Origin: Peptococcaceae bacterium BRH_c4a
GTDB taxonomy: Bacteria > Bacillota > Desulfotomaculia > Desulfotomaculales > Desulfocucumaceae
DNA: 64,000 nt
Assembly (NCBI GenBank): GCA_000961585.1
Contig: LADN01000023.1
Span: 99,382-163,381 of the forward strand
Direction: 5' to 3'
Below the pieces are notes generated by a model that saw only the letters and a list, made by a program, of their open reading frames with translations, was not told the origin of the DNA and did not search any database. Each line of letters begins with the position of its first letter. The stretch's first letter is position 1. The position numbers and the translations under genes were made by a program. Of this stretch, positions 52,401 through 61,010 are shown piece by piece.

Positions 52401-53335
52401 AGTTCCTCAGCCACCCCCTTCCTGCTGTCATAGTACCAGCAGATGTACTCCACCACGGCCAGGAAGGAAATCAAATACTGGCCCTTAACCGTTTGTGTGA
52501 ATGTGTGCCGGGCATCTTCAGAATTGAAAAAAAGCCATAAAAAAAGAACCGGCAGGGCCACCATGAACATGTAGAGTATTGTTTTCTTGCCCTTGGTCTC
52601 ATTGAGCAGCTCGTCCCTCAGTGAAATTCTTTCCTGTATTACGTTGGCGTTTTCGGTGATAACTTCGTGGGCGTTGGTCCCGAACTCTTCGGCCAGTATT
52701 ATTCCGTGGATGAATGTCTCTATGTCCCGGTTGTCTATGTTGGCGGCGAACTCTTTCAGGCACTGGTCAAAATCGTGGTTGGTCCTGTACTTTATGATGA
52801 GCATTTCCAGCTCTCTTTTAAGTGGTTGGGGGGTTGAGGGTATCACCCTTTCGATGGCTTCCACCAGATTTCCCGAAACCTGGTTCAACTGGGCCAGGAG
52901 CTGCAGCACCAGCTGCGCCTGGCAGTCTATTTTGGCCTTGATCCTGGTGCGGTACAGCTTGTCAACCAGCTGGTGGGAAAAGAGCATCCAAATCACCACT
53001 GAAAGACCGGCCAGTAAGGGGTTATACAAAAACTTTAAGCATACCCCGGCCATTATTATGGCTATCACCCCGTTCAAAGCCAGAAAGGTGTTGTAGTTTA
53101 CCGGTGCCCCCAGCTTACCCAGCTTGTAGGCGGTATCCCTGGAAACCCTGTATTTTTCAAATGCTGAGTCTCTTTGGGTGGCTTCATACTCCAGAATATC
53201 CTTGAGCCGGGTAAAGGACCTTTTAAACTTCTCAACATTCCGGTAAACGTACACCGAGATTACGGCGGCAGGCACCAGCATGGCAGGAAAGAGAATTTCG
53301 GGTATCCCGGCCATTGTGATTATTTCACTGCTCAA
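52397..53335 (-). CDS. tadB: TadB-like pilus assembly membrane protein
   Basis: 312-aa T2SSF-family protein with an N-terminal anchor, a long cytoplasmic domain (LLAQLNQVSGNLVEAIERVIPSTPQPLKRELEMLIIKYRTNHDFDQCLKEFAANIDNRDIETFIHGIILAEEFG) and C-terminal hydrophobic helices. It overlaps tadA at its start and tadC at its end, a tightly coupled tadA-tadB-tadC set. It is part of the assembly platform driven by TadA. Confidence 0.87.
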   Translation of the reverse strand: MSSEIITMAGIPEILFPAMLVPAAVISVYVYRNVEKFKRSFTRLKDILEYEATQRDSAFEKYRVSRDTAYKLGKLGAPVNYNTFLALNGVIAIIMAGVCLKFLYNPLLAGLSVVIWMLFSHQLVDKLYRTRIKAKIDCQAQLVLQLLAQLNQVSGNLVEAIERVIPSTPQPLKRELEMLIIKYRTNHDFDQCLKEFAANIDNRDIETFIHGIILAEEFGTNAHEVITENANVIQERISLRDELLNETKGKKTILYMFMVALPVLFLWLFFNSEDARHTFTQTVKGQYLISFLAVVEYICWYYDSRKGVAEEL

Positions 53336-54584
53336 ACGGCAACACCATACCCTTTCCCTTTTGAATGCCGGAGAAGGCTTTTATATTGGGAAGCTTCTGG
53401 GCGCCCAGCTCATCCTGCAGCCTCTCCAACAGTTCCCCGGAAAGGCTGTGTAACGCCTCATGCCTGTCAGCCACCCGGTTGAACTTGAATATCTCCGCGA
53501 ACTTTGGCTTTCCCCGGTCGTCCATCACTTCATTTACCTCGGTGATGCACCACCTGCCGTCTTTAAACCTCTTTATGAACACGGTGAGGTCTATGGAGCT
53601 GACTATGTGGCGGGTAAGCTCATCGTCGGTAAGGCTGGACTTGGACATGGCCCGGATCAGCCTTTGGATCAGGTCATTTCTGGCGTTGTTGGCGTGTCCG
53701 GTGGTCATGGACCCCATGTGCCCGGTGCCCATGGCCTGCAAAAGCTCAAAGGTCTCATCCCCCCGGAATTCCCCCAGTATTATCCTGCTGGGCTTCATGC
53801 GCAGTGAATTTTCCATAAGGTCTTTGATGCTCACATTGTTGGATTGCTGCAAAGGGATAACGTGGCCGTCCAGGTCCAGCTCAAAGGTGTCCTCAATGGT
53901 TACCAGCCGCTCGCGCTTCGGAATGAAGGAGCAAAGAAATCTTAAAAAAGTGGACTTGCCCGACCCAGTGCCGCCGGATATGACTATGTTGCAGCCGGCC
54001 TTTACCGCATTTTCAAAGAAAACCAACATCTGTTCATTTAAGTATCCCTGGTCCAAAAGCTCCCCTGCGGTGAATTTTTTCTGTACGAACTTTCTCACTG
54101 ATATGGCCGGGAAGGGGCAGTTGGGCACGATTACCGAATTAAGCCTGGACCCGTCCGGGAGCCTTACATTCACCAGGGGGCTGTTGAAGTCAATCTTCCT
54201 CCCGGCCCTTTGCACCGCCATCTGCAGTATTTTCATTACATCTTCGCTGCTCTCGAACCGGACGCCGGTGTCTATCATCCGGTTGTTTTTTTCTATGAAA
54301 ACCTGCTGCGGGCCGTTTATGTATATGTCGGTTACCTCCGAATCCCTGAAGAAGGGGCCCAGTTCCTTGTAGCCAATGAGATGGTCTATGACATAGGTTT
54401 CTGTTTCCGGGTCCTCCCGATCCAAAAGCGCCCTTACCTCCCCCCTGATGGCCCCCTCCCTCTGATGGAGTGACTGGTAGCCGTCCGGGTTAAGAAACAG
54501 GTCTTGGTGCTTTTGTATTACGTTTTGCTGCACTGTTTTCGTTAAAGATTTCCTTTCTGATTTGTTCCAGCTGAACTGGGTCAT
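53325..54584 (-). CDS. tadA: TadA/CpaF-family pilus assembly ATPase
   Basis: 419-aa type II/IV secretion ATPase. It has Walker A GGTGSGKS (residues 204-211), an Asp box (VTIEDTFEL), Walker B-type RIILGEFRGDETFELLQAMGTGHMGSMTTGHANNA with the conserved histidines, and the CpaF-type N-terminal domain. A GGGAGG site precedes ATG 54584. The first 95 nt overlap the 3' end of the SAF-domain gene. It powers extension of the Flp pilus. Confidence 0.95.
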   Translation of the reverse strand: MTQFSWNKSERKSLTKTVQQNVIQKHQDLFLNPDGYQSLHQREGAIRGEVRALLDREDPETETYVIDHLIGYKELGPFFRDSEVTDIYINGPQQVFIEKNNRMIDTGVRFESSEDVMKILQMAVQRAGRKIDFNSPLVNVRLPDGSRLNSVIVPNCPFPAISVRKFVQKKFTAGELLDQGYLNEQMLVFFENAVKAGCNIVISGGTGSGKSTFLRFLCSFIPKRERLVTIEDTFELDLDGHVIPLQQSNNVSIKDLMENSLRMKPSRIILGEFRGDETFELLQAMGTGHMGSMTTGHANNARNDLIQRLIRAMSKSSLTDDELTRHIVSSIDLTVFIKRFKDGRWCITEVNEVMDDRGKPKFAEIFKFNRVADRHEALHSLSGELLERLQDELGAQKLPNIKAFSGIQKGKGMVLPFEQ

Positions 54585-55224
54585 ATATATCGCCTCCCGG
54601 GTCTTTGGCTGGATGCTCCGGCATTATCCAGAGTTCCTTTGAAAGTGTCTTGCCATAAAACAGTGGGCCTGCCTGGGCCCACTTCATGGATAGGGTTATG
54701 CTGTTATCGCTGCTGGAAACCACATTTTTAATCTGGTCAATCTGTCCGGCTGCCGTTTTCTGCCCGGATATGTTCAGCACCTTGATTCTCTCCCCCATTA
54801 CCCTGGGAATTCCCCCTTCCACCACGGCCACCACCGATACGCTGTCTCCGGACTTGAGGCCGTTGGGCCATCTGGCCTCGTTGGGCTTGAAGGTGATGTA
54901 TGTCTCGTCCCGTTCCAGGTTACCGGAGATCCCTATGAGGTCCCTTTCGTCAGTGGTTAATTTAATCGAAAGAATAGGTTCCCTGGAATAGAGCCTGTCC
55001 CTGGCGTACCTGCCGACCACCTGCCCGGGGTTGGTAACCGCCATGGAGTGCATGTCCTTCCGGGAGACGGTCAGATAAGCTATATCCTTTTCCCCTATGA
55101 CCGATCCGGCCTTGATATCTTCTCTGGGCGCCAGCACCTTTACCGGCAGGTACAGCCGGTATGCCGCAAACAATATGGAAAGGCCGGCGGCCACGCTGAG
55201 TATAACGGCCACCCAGAAGCTCAT
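54490..55224 (-). CDS. SAF-domain protein (CpaB/RcpC-like)
   Basis: 244-aa membrane-anchored protein with an N-terminal helix (FWVAVILSVAAGLSILFAAYRLYL) and a SAF domain VKVLAPREDIKAGSVIGEKDIAYLTVSR, as in CpaB/RcpC pilus proteins. The start is uncertain: ATG 55224 has no good site, while a GGGGGG site lies about 40 nt upstream near possible non-ATG starts that would add a short basic N-terminus. The 3' end overlaps tadA by 95 nt in a different frame. A periplasm-less Gram-positive homologue probably acts at the outer face of the membrane. Confidence 0.78.
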   Translation of the reverse strand: MSFWVAVILSVAAGLSILFAAYRLYLPVKVLAPREDIKAGSVIGEKDIAYLTVSRKDMHSMAVTNPGQVVGRYARDRLYSREPILSIKLTTDERDLIGISGNLERDETYITFKPNEARWPNGLKSGDSVSVVAVVEGGIPRVMGERIKVLNISGQKTAAGQIDQIKNVVSSSDNSITLSMKWAQAGPLFYGKTLSKELWIMPEHPAKDPGGDIYDPVQLEQIRKEIFNENSAAKRNTKAPRPVS

Positions 55225-55249
55225 GTCTTTTGCCGGCAGCTTTATTCTG

Positions 55250-55369
55250 CGTATAATTGATCACCCCCCTTTTGCACACCCTGTTTCTCAACAGAGGAAA
55301 ATACTTCCCCACAGCGGTTCCCAAAACAAACAGTAAAATCCCGCCAAATGCCGCAAGCCAAAGTGTCAA
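55250..55369 (-). CDS. Possible small membrane protein, 3' end unclear
   Basis: A TTG-started reading frame encodes TLWLAAFGGILLFVLGTAVGKYFPLLRNRVCKR, one membrane helix with a basic tail, and overlaps the stop of the preceding gene (TTGA). The frame stays open through the SAF gene to 54962 but that part reads as a shadow of the SAF protein. Either a short gene ends by an undetected frameshift near 55250, or only the N-terminal piece is meaningful. The end given is a guess. Confidence 0.3.
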
Positions 55370-56115
55370 TTGGCATCACTCCCAATCGCTTTTACCATCT
55401 CCTCCGGTTCATGCATGGCCACTGTTTTTCCGTCCCTGGTGACCACCAGTACCGGTACCGATCCTGGCCAGCTTATGTTAAAACTGTCTCCCAGATAGCC
55501 CTTACCTTTTAAATATTCCTTGCCCATGTTCTGTTCTCCCCGGGCCTGGACAGGAGCCCAACGCAGTCCTTCAGGGTCTTCTTTCACCAATGCCTCCACA
55601 GCCTTGGCGCAGGGACCGCAGGTGGGGGAAAAGAACAGTACCGGCCTGAACGCTGTATCAATTGTGATCCTGCCGCCTCCTTCCCCGGTGGCTGTTATGT
55701 GCCTTTCCACATCACCGGCAGGGATAATTTTCCGGGCGCCGGCCACTCCCGCCAAGCCGGTATGCAATGTTACGGTGGCCGCCATCATCACAGCCATTAC
55801 CGAAGTCATTATCCGCAACGGGGTTTTCAGTTTTCCCTCCTCCATTATTGATAGGGTTATTATCCCGGCCAGTATCAGCATGTCGGCCTTGAGGCAGTCC
55901 ATGCACCTGTACGAAAGGGCCGACTGAAGGAAAAGAGACCCGGCTATTAAAAGTGCACCGCCGATAACCGCCCAGTCCGAATATCTGGTGGCCGACAGAC
56001 CAGCAATCGAGGCGCAGGCCATAACGGCCGCCAGCGTGATTATGTCCGGGGTCTTAACCACCACTAGGTACACCCCGGCGGCCACAAAAAAACCGCCTCC
56101 CAATATCTTTCGCAT
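55366..56115 (-). CDS. Polytopic membrane protein with C-terminal thioredoxin-like domain
   Basis: 249-aa protein. Four or five hydrophobic segments in residues 1-125 include a CxxC pair YRCMDCLKAD (71-74) placed just before a membrane helix, as in VKOR-type oxidases. The C-terminal domain has a thioredoxin active site FFSPTCGPCAKAVEAL (CGPC 166-169). ATG 56115 follows GGGAGG. It lies between a cysteine-rich pseudopilin gene and the tad assembly genes, so a role in making disulfides in pilus proteins is plausible. Homology to VKOR is by architecture only. Confidence 0.65.
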   Translation of the reverse strand: MRKILGGGFFVAAGVYLVVVKTPDIITLAAVMACASIAGLSATRYSDWAVIGGALLIAGSLFLQSALSYRCMDCLKADMLILAGIITLSIMEEGKLKTPLRIMTSVMAVMMAATVTLHTGLAGVAGARKIIPAGDVERHITATGEGGGRITIDTAFRPVLFFSPTCGPCAKAVEALVKEDPEGLRWAPVQARGEQNMGKEYLKGKGYLGDSFNISWPGSVPVLVVTRDGKTVAMHEPEEMVKAIGSDAN

Positions 56116-56129
56116 GAATACTCCTCCCA

Positions 56130-56834
56130 TCAGTTGCAACCTTCAGCAGCCGCCCTATGCCATTTGCCATTCAAATCGTAGTAGAAGGAGCCGCCCTGGG
56201 AGCACCGTGAGGCCCCAAGCTCCGACAGGTTGGTGTCAGGATACATCCTGTCCATGAAATTCATCATTACAGTCTTCATCTTGCCCTGGGTTTTAACCAC
56301 CACTGAAGGGTATACGGGGTCATACCGGTCATTGGTCAACCTTATGGAACTTATGTATGAGTCGCCCCCGGCGGCGGAATCCATTTCTTTGGGTTTGTTT
56401 ATGTTGAAGAACAATTCGGCTGCCGCCCTGGCCCCGGCGCCGTTGTTTTCATACTCCACCCAGCGGTCAAGCAGCTCCGGGGTTGGACACCCGCAGCCAC
56501 AACAATACCTTTTATATCCTTCGCTATCCAAAAGATCGTCCTCTCTGCCGATAACCTCAAAAGGCCCCCCGCAGCCAATACAACACGTTGAACACCCATC
56601 ATCCCCACAACAGATTGAAAGTTCTTCTCCCGGATTAATCAAGAGCTTAACATATCTCTTGGCGCTCATGGCAGCCGCCGTGGCTGCCGAATCACCGGCG
56701 GTCTGCAATTTTTCACTGGCCAGGGCGTACCTGGCAAAGTCCACCGCTACCGCCGCCAGCATTATAACCAGGGTGACAACCACGGCGAACATGGGCAGTA
56801 TGCTTCCCCTTTGCTCTTTTAAAATATTCTTCAT
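56130..56834 (-). CDS. Cysteine-rich TadG-like pseudopilin
   Basis: 234-aa protein with a prepilin-like N-terminus EQRGSILPMFAVVVTLVIMLAAVAVDFARYALASEKLQ and AGDSAATAAAMSAKR, as in TadG. Residue +5 is not Glu. An insert around residues 80-130 holds about eleven cysteines (ICCGDDGCSTCCIGCGG, YCCGCGCP), unlike ordinary TadG proteins and suited to several disulfides or metal binding. TAGGAGGG precedes ATG 56834. The thioredoxin-like membrane protein follows directly. Confidence 0.75.
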   Translation of the reverse strand: MKNILKEQRGSILPMFAVVVTLVIMLAAVAVDFARYALASEKLQTAGDSAATAAAMSAKRYVKLLINPGEELSICCGDDGCSTCCIGCGGPFEVIGREDDLLDSEGYKRYCCGCGCPTPELLDRWVEYENNGAGARAAAELFFNINKPKEMDSAAGGDSYISSIRLTNDRYDPVYPSVVVKTQGKMKTVMMNFMDRMYPDTNLSELGASRCSQGGSFYYDLNGKWHRAAAEGCN

Positions 56835-56844
56835 GCCGTCCCTC

Positions 56845-57234
56845 CTACCGGCTTTCCGCCCGGACAAAGGTGGCCCTGGCCATCATATCCACCGGCTGAA
56901 GGGGGCTTCCTTTCACAAGGGCGGGAAATGTTTTACTGAAAGGTATGGCGGTATACCTTACCACGCATGTTTCTGTCAGGTCATCCCGGTAAAACCCCAC
57001 CTCTACCTTGTTCGGGTCCAATCCCCACAGCCACGCCGCATGAAGGGCCTTTTCCCTGGCCCAGTCCTCGTTCCTTGTAATGCTTGCCTCCCTGGCCCCT
57101 TCCCTGGCCACTTTCTGGATGGCATAACGTTCGGAAAAGAGAAAGGAAAAGGTGACCATAGCTAAAAATATTACCAGTAGAATGGTTGCCGCAAAAGTAA
57201 ATTCCAGCAGTATAGACCCTTTCTCTTTTGCCAT
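56845..57234 (-). CDS. TadE-like minor pilin
   Basis: 129-aa protein with prepilin N-terminus AKEKGSILLEFTFAATILLVIFLAMVTFSFLFSERYAIQKVAREGAREASIT: Gly, Glu at +5, long helix, then the AREGAREA pattern frequent in TadE. ATG 57234 lies 4 nt after the previous stop, so translation is coupled; a longer frame to 57282 overlaps that gene. Confidence 0.8.
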   Translation of the reverse strand: MAKEKGSILLEFTFAATILLVIFLAMVTFSFLFSERYAIQKVAREGAREASITRNEDWAREKALHAAWLWGLDPNKVEVGFYRDDLTETCVVRYTAIPFSKTFPALVKGSPLQPVDMMARATFVRAESR

Positions 57235-57238
57235 ATCT

Positions 57239-57685
57239 TTAGTTATACTGGCGCCGGTTTGACTGCCTAAGCCTGTGCTCAAGTACTGTCACCGCCTCCT
57301 TCCTGATTTGTATTCTGCCGTTGATTGCAGATCTGCCCCTGGGGTCAATAAGTTTTTGAAATCCGGGAAATAAGGGGCTCATTTCAACCTCAGCCACGCC
57401 ATACCCCAGTTCCTGGGAGCTGTACGCCACTGCCTTTTGGGAGGGGCAAGCCACCACAGATTTATTAAGGTACGTCTGCGCCAGGCTTTGTGCTTCACTG
57501 GGGTTACCGGTCCGGGCCACGTTATATGCCGCTATCCTGGCCGCCTGTTTAACCTGGGACACGTTATACATCCACAGGCTCAGGACCGCCATGCCGAATA
57601 TTAATCCGATGAACATTATCCCGCACAGGGCGAATTCCAGTATTATTGAGCCCCTGCGTTCTTTTATGGCTTTATGCAAATGCAC
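57239..57685 (-). CDS. TadE-like minor pilin
   Basis: 148-aa protein with prepilin N-terminus KERRGSIILEFALCGIMFIGLIFGMAVLSLWMYNVSQVKQAARIAAYNVARTGN: cleavage Gly, Glu at +5. The start is GTG 57685 or TTG 57679, the latter better spaced from AGGGGGTGA. It is the first of the group TadE, TadE, TadG-like, thioredoxin-like that precedes the tad assembly genes. Confidence 0.8.
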   Translation of the reverse strand: MHLHKAIKERRGSIILEFALCGIMFIGLIFGMAVLSLWMYNVSQVKQAARIAAYNVARTGNPSEAQSLAQTYLNKSVVACPSQKAVAYSSQELGYGVAEVEMSPLFPGFQKLIDPRGRSAINGRIQIRKEAVTVLEHRLRQSNRRQYN

Positions 57686-57703
57686 TCACCCCCTACCCTT
57701 AAT

Positions 57704-57735
57704 AAAAAGACCCAGCCGGATAAGGGCGGGTCTTA
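57704..57735 (-). terminator. Terminator of the 57744-59657 gene
   Basis: On the minus strand an AAGACCC...GGGTCTT hairpin is followed by TTTTTATT, just after the stop codon. Confidence 0.75.
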
Positions 57736-57743
57736 AGAACTTA

Positions 57744-59657
57744 TTATCTATATATCGGGCCACCGTCGATTAAGTCCACCCGTATTTTGCTGTCGGGCTT
57801 GAAAATCTGATTACCTACATAGACGGTCGATTCATCCAGGTTGTCCGCCGGAAAAGCGTCTTCAAATCCCTCCGGCCAGGCTTCGGCTACTGTGGTGTAG
57901 CTTCCTGGCGGCGCTGGGAAACCGTATTTTCTTTCCTTGTATTCTCCCGGCCCCAGTGTCGTGTTCATAGAATGCCTTCCGGCATACTTTCCGTTAAAAC
58001 CTTCAAAATATCCGGTGGTTTTAATCTCTCCCGGAATGTCGTCTTTCCTTGAAACCCGTATTATGAAGTTAAGCCCTGCATTTCCGCCGTTTATTGCCGT
58101 GTATGAATCCTTTTCCGGCCTGACCTCTACTTTTATGTCATACTGGGGAATTATAACAGAAGCTTCAGCCCGGTTGTTTGACCAGTCAGTATCCTGGTTG
58201 GTATCCACCGGGTTTATGCGTGATCTGATTGTTGTATTAGACGATTGAACTGTATATGTGTATTCATAGACCATTACGTCACCCGGCTTCAATGTAATGT
58301 AGCCGTTGGCATCAGGCGCCGGCGCGCCGTTCACCGGCTGCAACCGGATTGGGTATTCCTCTTCGCCCACCACATGGCGCAGCCGCAACAAGGCCCGTTC
58401 CGGCTTGGTGTGGTCTTTGTCCAATTTGTAGGCTACTGTTGAGGCTATTTTCTCCCCGGGTTTTACGCCGGTGAAGGAATCCGTCTCCAGGTTGGTGGAC
58501 AGATCAGGAATCGCCGCAGCCACCTCCACGGCTTTAACATTGTCGATATTGGTTATTTCCGACCACTCCATATACCCCCAGACATCCTTTGGAAGAACGG
58601 TTATGCTCTCATTAACGCCGGTGGCCAGGGTTATTTTATCGCTGCTAATATTGACCGGCGCCGTCCATTGAAAAGTAAATTCCAACGTGCTTTCCGTGGT
58701 ACCGGCAGGAACTTTATACTGATATATATTTTCCATCCCGGACACCGGAGTAAAGTTCTTGACCGACACCAGCTGGCCGTTTACCGCCACGCCGAAGGGT
58801 ACGGTATAGTCCTGGGACAGCTCCAGCTTCATTCCCAATGTACTGAATAACTGGCTGGTTACCGGGTCGGATAAGAAGGAACCGTCCGGTTTTGCTTTTA
58901 AGACCACCCTGCCTGTATACGTTTGGCCCGGCTGGGCCTTGTCAGTACCGGGGTCTATGCTCTCCACCATGAAGTTGGGCAATATGTCCCAGCGGATAAA
59001 TATGGGGTCGTACCAGACCCCGCCCAGGTCCGCCCGGTTGTGCCAGTGACTAACCGCTCCAGCCATTCCGGGTTTGGGCTCGGCCATGACCAAAAAATGG
59101 TCTTTTAAGGTGTCTTTGTTGAACCCCGTTCTGAAAGCGGGGTTGGCGGCGAACCCGTTCCCCGGCCCGGAATGCCCAACTCGCTCGTGGTATGTCGAAA
59201 GGGCCTTGGCTATGACTCCCCAGGTGTAGTCGGATACATCAAGGCCAGTTCCATAACTTAAGCCCCTTTCCCATGGCCATTTAATCATATCCCTCCTGGC
59301 CGGGGCGATGTGGTTGGGGGCATCATCGGGGAAGTAGTCGCTGGCCAGGTTATCCCCTTCAGCGGTTTTCCCCAGAAAGCGCGGCTCCTGGTTGCCAGGC
59401 TTGCCCAGGTTTATTCCGTTGGCTTCCTGCCATGACGTGCTGGCCGGTTTCCAGTCGTTATCGGGTATGTCACTGGGTGAACCATATACCAGCATGTCCC
59501 GGTCCAGGCGGGCTTTCAGACCGTCCCTTTGTTCTGCCGGTAGTCCGGTTATTTGCAGGATGCGCTGGAGTTTATCAGTATTCGCCTCCGCCGGGAAAAG
59601 ATAAAACCCTGCGAGCAGGGTTACGGCAACAGCCAAGGTCAGTATTCTTTTTAACAC
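57744..59657 (-). CDS. Large secreted protein of the pilus locus, unknown function
   Basis: 637-aa exported protein (signal ILTLAVAVTLLAGFYLFPAEA). The N-terminal ~200 residues are unrecognised. From ~residue 215 several beta-sandwich domains follow, with CARDB/DUF11-like strands (PNFMVESIDPGTDKAQPGQTYTGRVVLKAKPDG; KPGEKIASTVAYKLDKDHTKPERALLRLRHVVG; DWSNNRAEASVIIPQYDIKVEVRPEKDSY). GTG start after GGAGGG. It is likely a cell-surface or pilus-associated protein in the operon of the stalk protein encoded upstream. Confidence 0.7.
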   Translation of the reverse strand: MLKRILTLAVAVTLLAGFYLFPAEANTDKLQRILQITGLPAEQRDGLKARLDRDMLVYGSPSDIPDNDWKPASTSWQEANGINLGKPGNQEPRFLGKTAEGDNLASDYFPDDAPNHIAPARRDMIKWPWERGLSYGTGLDVSDYTWGVIAKALSTYHERVGHSGPGNGFAANPAFRTGFNKDTLKDHFLVMAEPKPGMAGAVSHWHNRADLGGVWYDPIFIRWDILPNFMVESIDPGTDKAQPGQTYTGRVVLKAKPDGSFLSDPVTSQLFSTLGMKLELSQDYTVPFGVAVNGQLVSVKNFTPVSGMENIYQYKVPAGTTESTLEFTFQWTAPVNISSDKITLATGVNESITVLPKDVWGYMEWSEITNIDNVKAVEVAAAIPDLSTNLETDSFTGVKPGEKIASTVAYKLDKDHTKPERALLRLRHVVGEEEYPIRLQPVNGAPAPDANGYITLKPGDVMVYEYTYTVQSSNTTIRSRINPVDTNQDTDWSNNRAEASVIIPQYDIKVEVRPEKDSYTAINGGNAGLNFIIRVSRKDDIPGEIKTTGYFEGFNGKYAGRHSMNTTLGPGEYKERKYGFPAPPGSYTTVAEAWPEGFEDAFPADNLDESTVYVGNQIFKPDSKIRVDLIDGGPIYR

Positions 59658-59670
59658 CTGTAGTCCCTCC

Positions 59671-60747
59671 TTAATTCTTCGAGATGTGGACGCTCACAAA
59701 GGCGTTGCCTACGGAAACAACCAATACCTGATGGCCGTCAAAATAAAACGTCTTATTCGGAAGGCGTTTCTCCTGATACCAAACCTCCTTAGTCTTCTCA
59801 GCCACCTTCCATGCGTAGTCCATTATCTCTTTCACCTTTTCCGGCTGGCCGGGGAATTTCCAGTTCAACACCCTTTCGATGGGGGACAGGTCAAGGCTTA
59901 CTGTCCGGGTGTCCGAGTTGATCAGATCCCAGGCTACGCTGACGCCAATGTAGCCATTCTCAGGATTATACCAAAGAGTGTAATAGCTGCGATCTCTTTT
60001 ATTCATGGTTTCCTGTCTCGGGGGTTGGTATGTCAAGCTGGACCCATACTCTGCCATCGTCACCCCGAACATTTGCTCAAGTTGCTTCGCCACCACGGGC
60101 TTGCCGTCCTCTGAGGGTTTCTCCGGCTCTTGAGGTTTCTCCAGTTTGGCCCTTTCCTCCACAGCCTTTTGAATCACTGCGCTTACATCCGGCTTGACCT
60201 CACCCTTTGGCCAGCAGAGGACTGTCTCGGTGGCTTCGTCCCAGGAAACCTCATACCCCAGGGCCTCGGCTATGTACCGGGCCGGGAGGTAGGTGCGGCC
60301 CTCTTCGGCTTTCAGGATGGGGGATACGTCGATGATCTTCAGGCTGGACCTTTCTTCTCCCGGGGCCTTCACGGATATAGCAGGGTTCTCTACGGTCATC
60401 TCCACTCTATTCCGGGCCATAAGGGTTACTTTTTTAACGCTGCCGTCCCAAAAGATGTTCCTGTCCTCAACCCCCAGGGCGTTCGACAGGAACCGGATGG
60501 GCATGAAAGTCCTGCCACTTTGAATGAAGGGTTTCGCATCCATAACCACTCCGTTGGGCTTGCCGTCAACATAATACTTATTCACCCCGATGGCGAACAA
60601 TACGCTTTTGACCAGCTTTTGCTGATCGTAAACATCCACCTTGGTTTCTGTTGCGGGTTCGGAATAAGCCTGCTTAACACCGGCAACATCAATAGTCAAA
60701 AGCGTTAAAGCCGAAATCAATATTCCGAAAACAATAAACCTTTTCAT
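59671..60747 (-). CDS. Secreted stalk-domain protein (copper amine oxidase N-terminal-like)
   Basis: 358-aa exported protein (signal RFIVFGILISALTLLTIDVAGVKQAYS). It carries a copper-amine-oxidase-like N-terminal (stalk) domain, seen as GRTFMPIRFLSNALGVEDRNIFWDGSVKKVTL and GRTYLPARYIAEALGYEVSWDEATETVLCWPKGE. These are wall or surface modules in Firmicutes, not oxidases. The last ~150 residues are unrecognised. GGAGG precedes the ATG. It is a paralogue of the protein at 61514-62524, sharing the first ~200 residues. Confidence 0.85.
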   Translation of the reverse strand: MKRFIVFGILISALTLLTIDVAGVKQAYSEPATETKVDVYDQQKLVKSVLFAIGVNKYYVDGKPNGVVMDAKPFIQSGRTFMPIRFLSNALGVEDRNIFWDGSVKKVTLMARNRVEMTVENPAISVKAPGEERSSLKIIDVSPILKAEEGRTYLPARYIAEALGYEVSWDEATETVLCWPKGEVKPDVSAVIQKAVEERAKLEKPQEPEKPSEDGKPVVAKQLEQMFGVTMAEYGSSLTYQPPRQETMNKRDRSYYTLWYNPENGYIGVSVAWDLINSDTRTVSLDLSPIERVLNWKFPGQPEKVKEIMDYAWKVAEKTKEVWYQEKRLPNKTFYFDGHQVLVVSVGNAFVSVHISKN

Positions 60748-60882
60748 TTTCGCACCTCCATTTTTTATAAAGTAGTTATTATTGACACTTTTGTTTCGAT
60801 GAAAGATAATACAAATATATGGGAATACTTTTAGCTAACAAAACGGCTTGTGTGCCTCGCGTTTCCGAGGTTTTAACTACGG

Positions 60883-60912
60883 CCCCTTAAGTTGCGGTAA
60901 CAACTTAAGGGG
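60883..60912. terminator. 12-bp hairpin next to the 29-aa ORF
   Basis: CCCCTTAAGTTG-n6-CAACTTAAGGGG, a perfect stem 8 nt after the stop of the small minus-strand ORF. No T run. It may end or stabilise that transcript. Confidence 0.6.
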
Positions 60913-60920
60913 TTCCGCAT

Positions 60921-61010
60921 TTAGCGCCTGCGGTCTGAGATTAACACAACAAGGGTGATTAGCAGGATGACAATTGTCACAATTTGCGTTGTGTCAGAAA
61001 TTGTAACCAT
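60921..61010 (-). CDS. Candidate 29-aa membrane peptide (type I toxin-like)
   Basis: A 29-codon ORF encodes a short N-terminus (MVTISDTTQ), one hydrophobic helix (IVTIVILLITLVVLI) and a basic end (SDRRR). A strong AAGGGGGTGA site lies 6 nt before the ATG. Size and layout are like small membrane peptides of type I toxin systems in Firmicutes. A 12-bp hairpin follows at once. No antisense RNA promoter was identified, and a leader or other membrane peptide is equally possible. Confidence 0.5.
   Translation of the reverse strand: MVTISDTTQIVTIVILLITLVVLISDRRR

Noticed and set aside
53365..54372. 335-codon plus-strand ORF
   Set aside because: Antisense shadow of tadA; the composition is typical of mirrored ATPase codons.
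54962..55249. C-terminal part of a 135-codon ORF overlapping the SAF gene
   Set aside because: It reads as an out-of-frame shadow of the SAF-domain protein; only the first ~40 codons look like a membrane protein.
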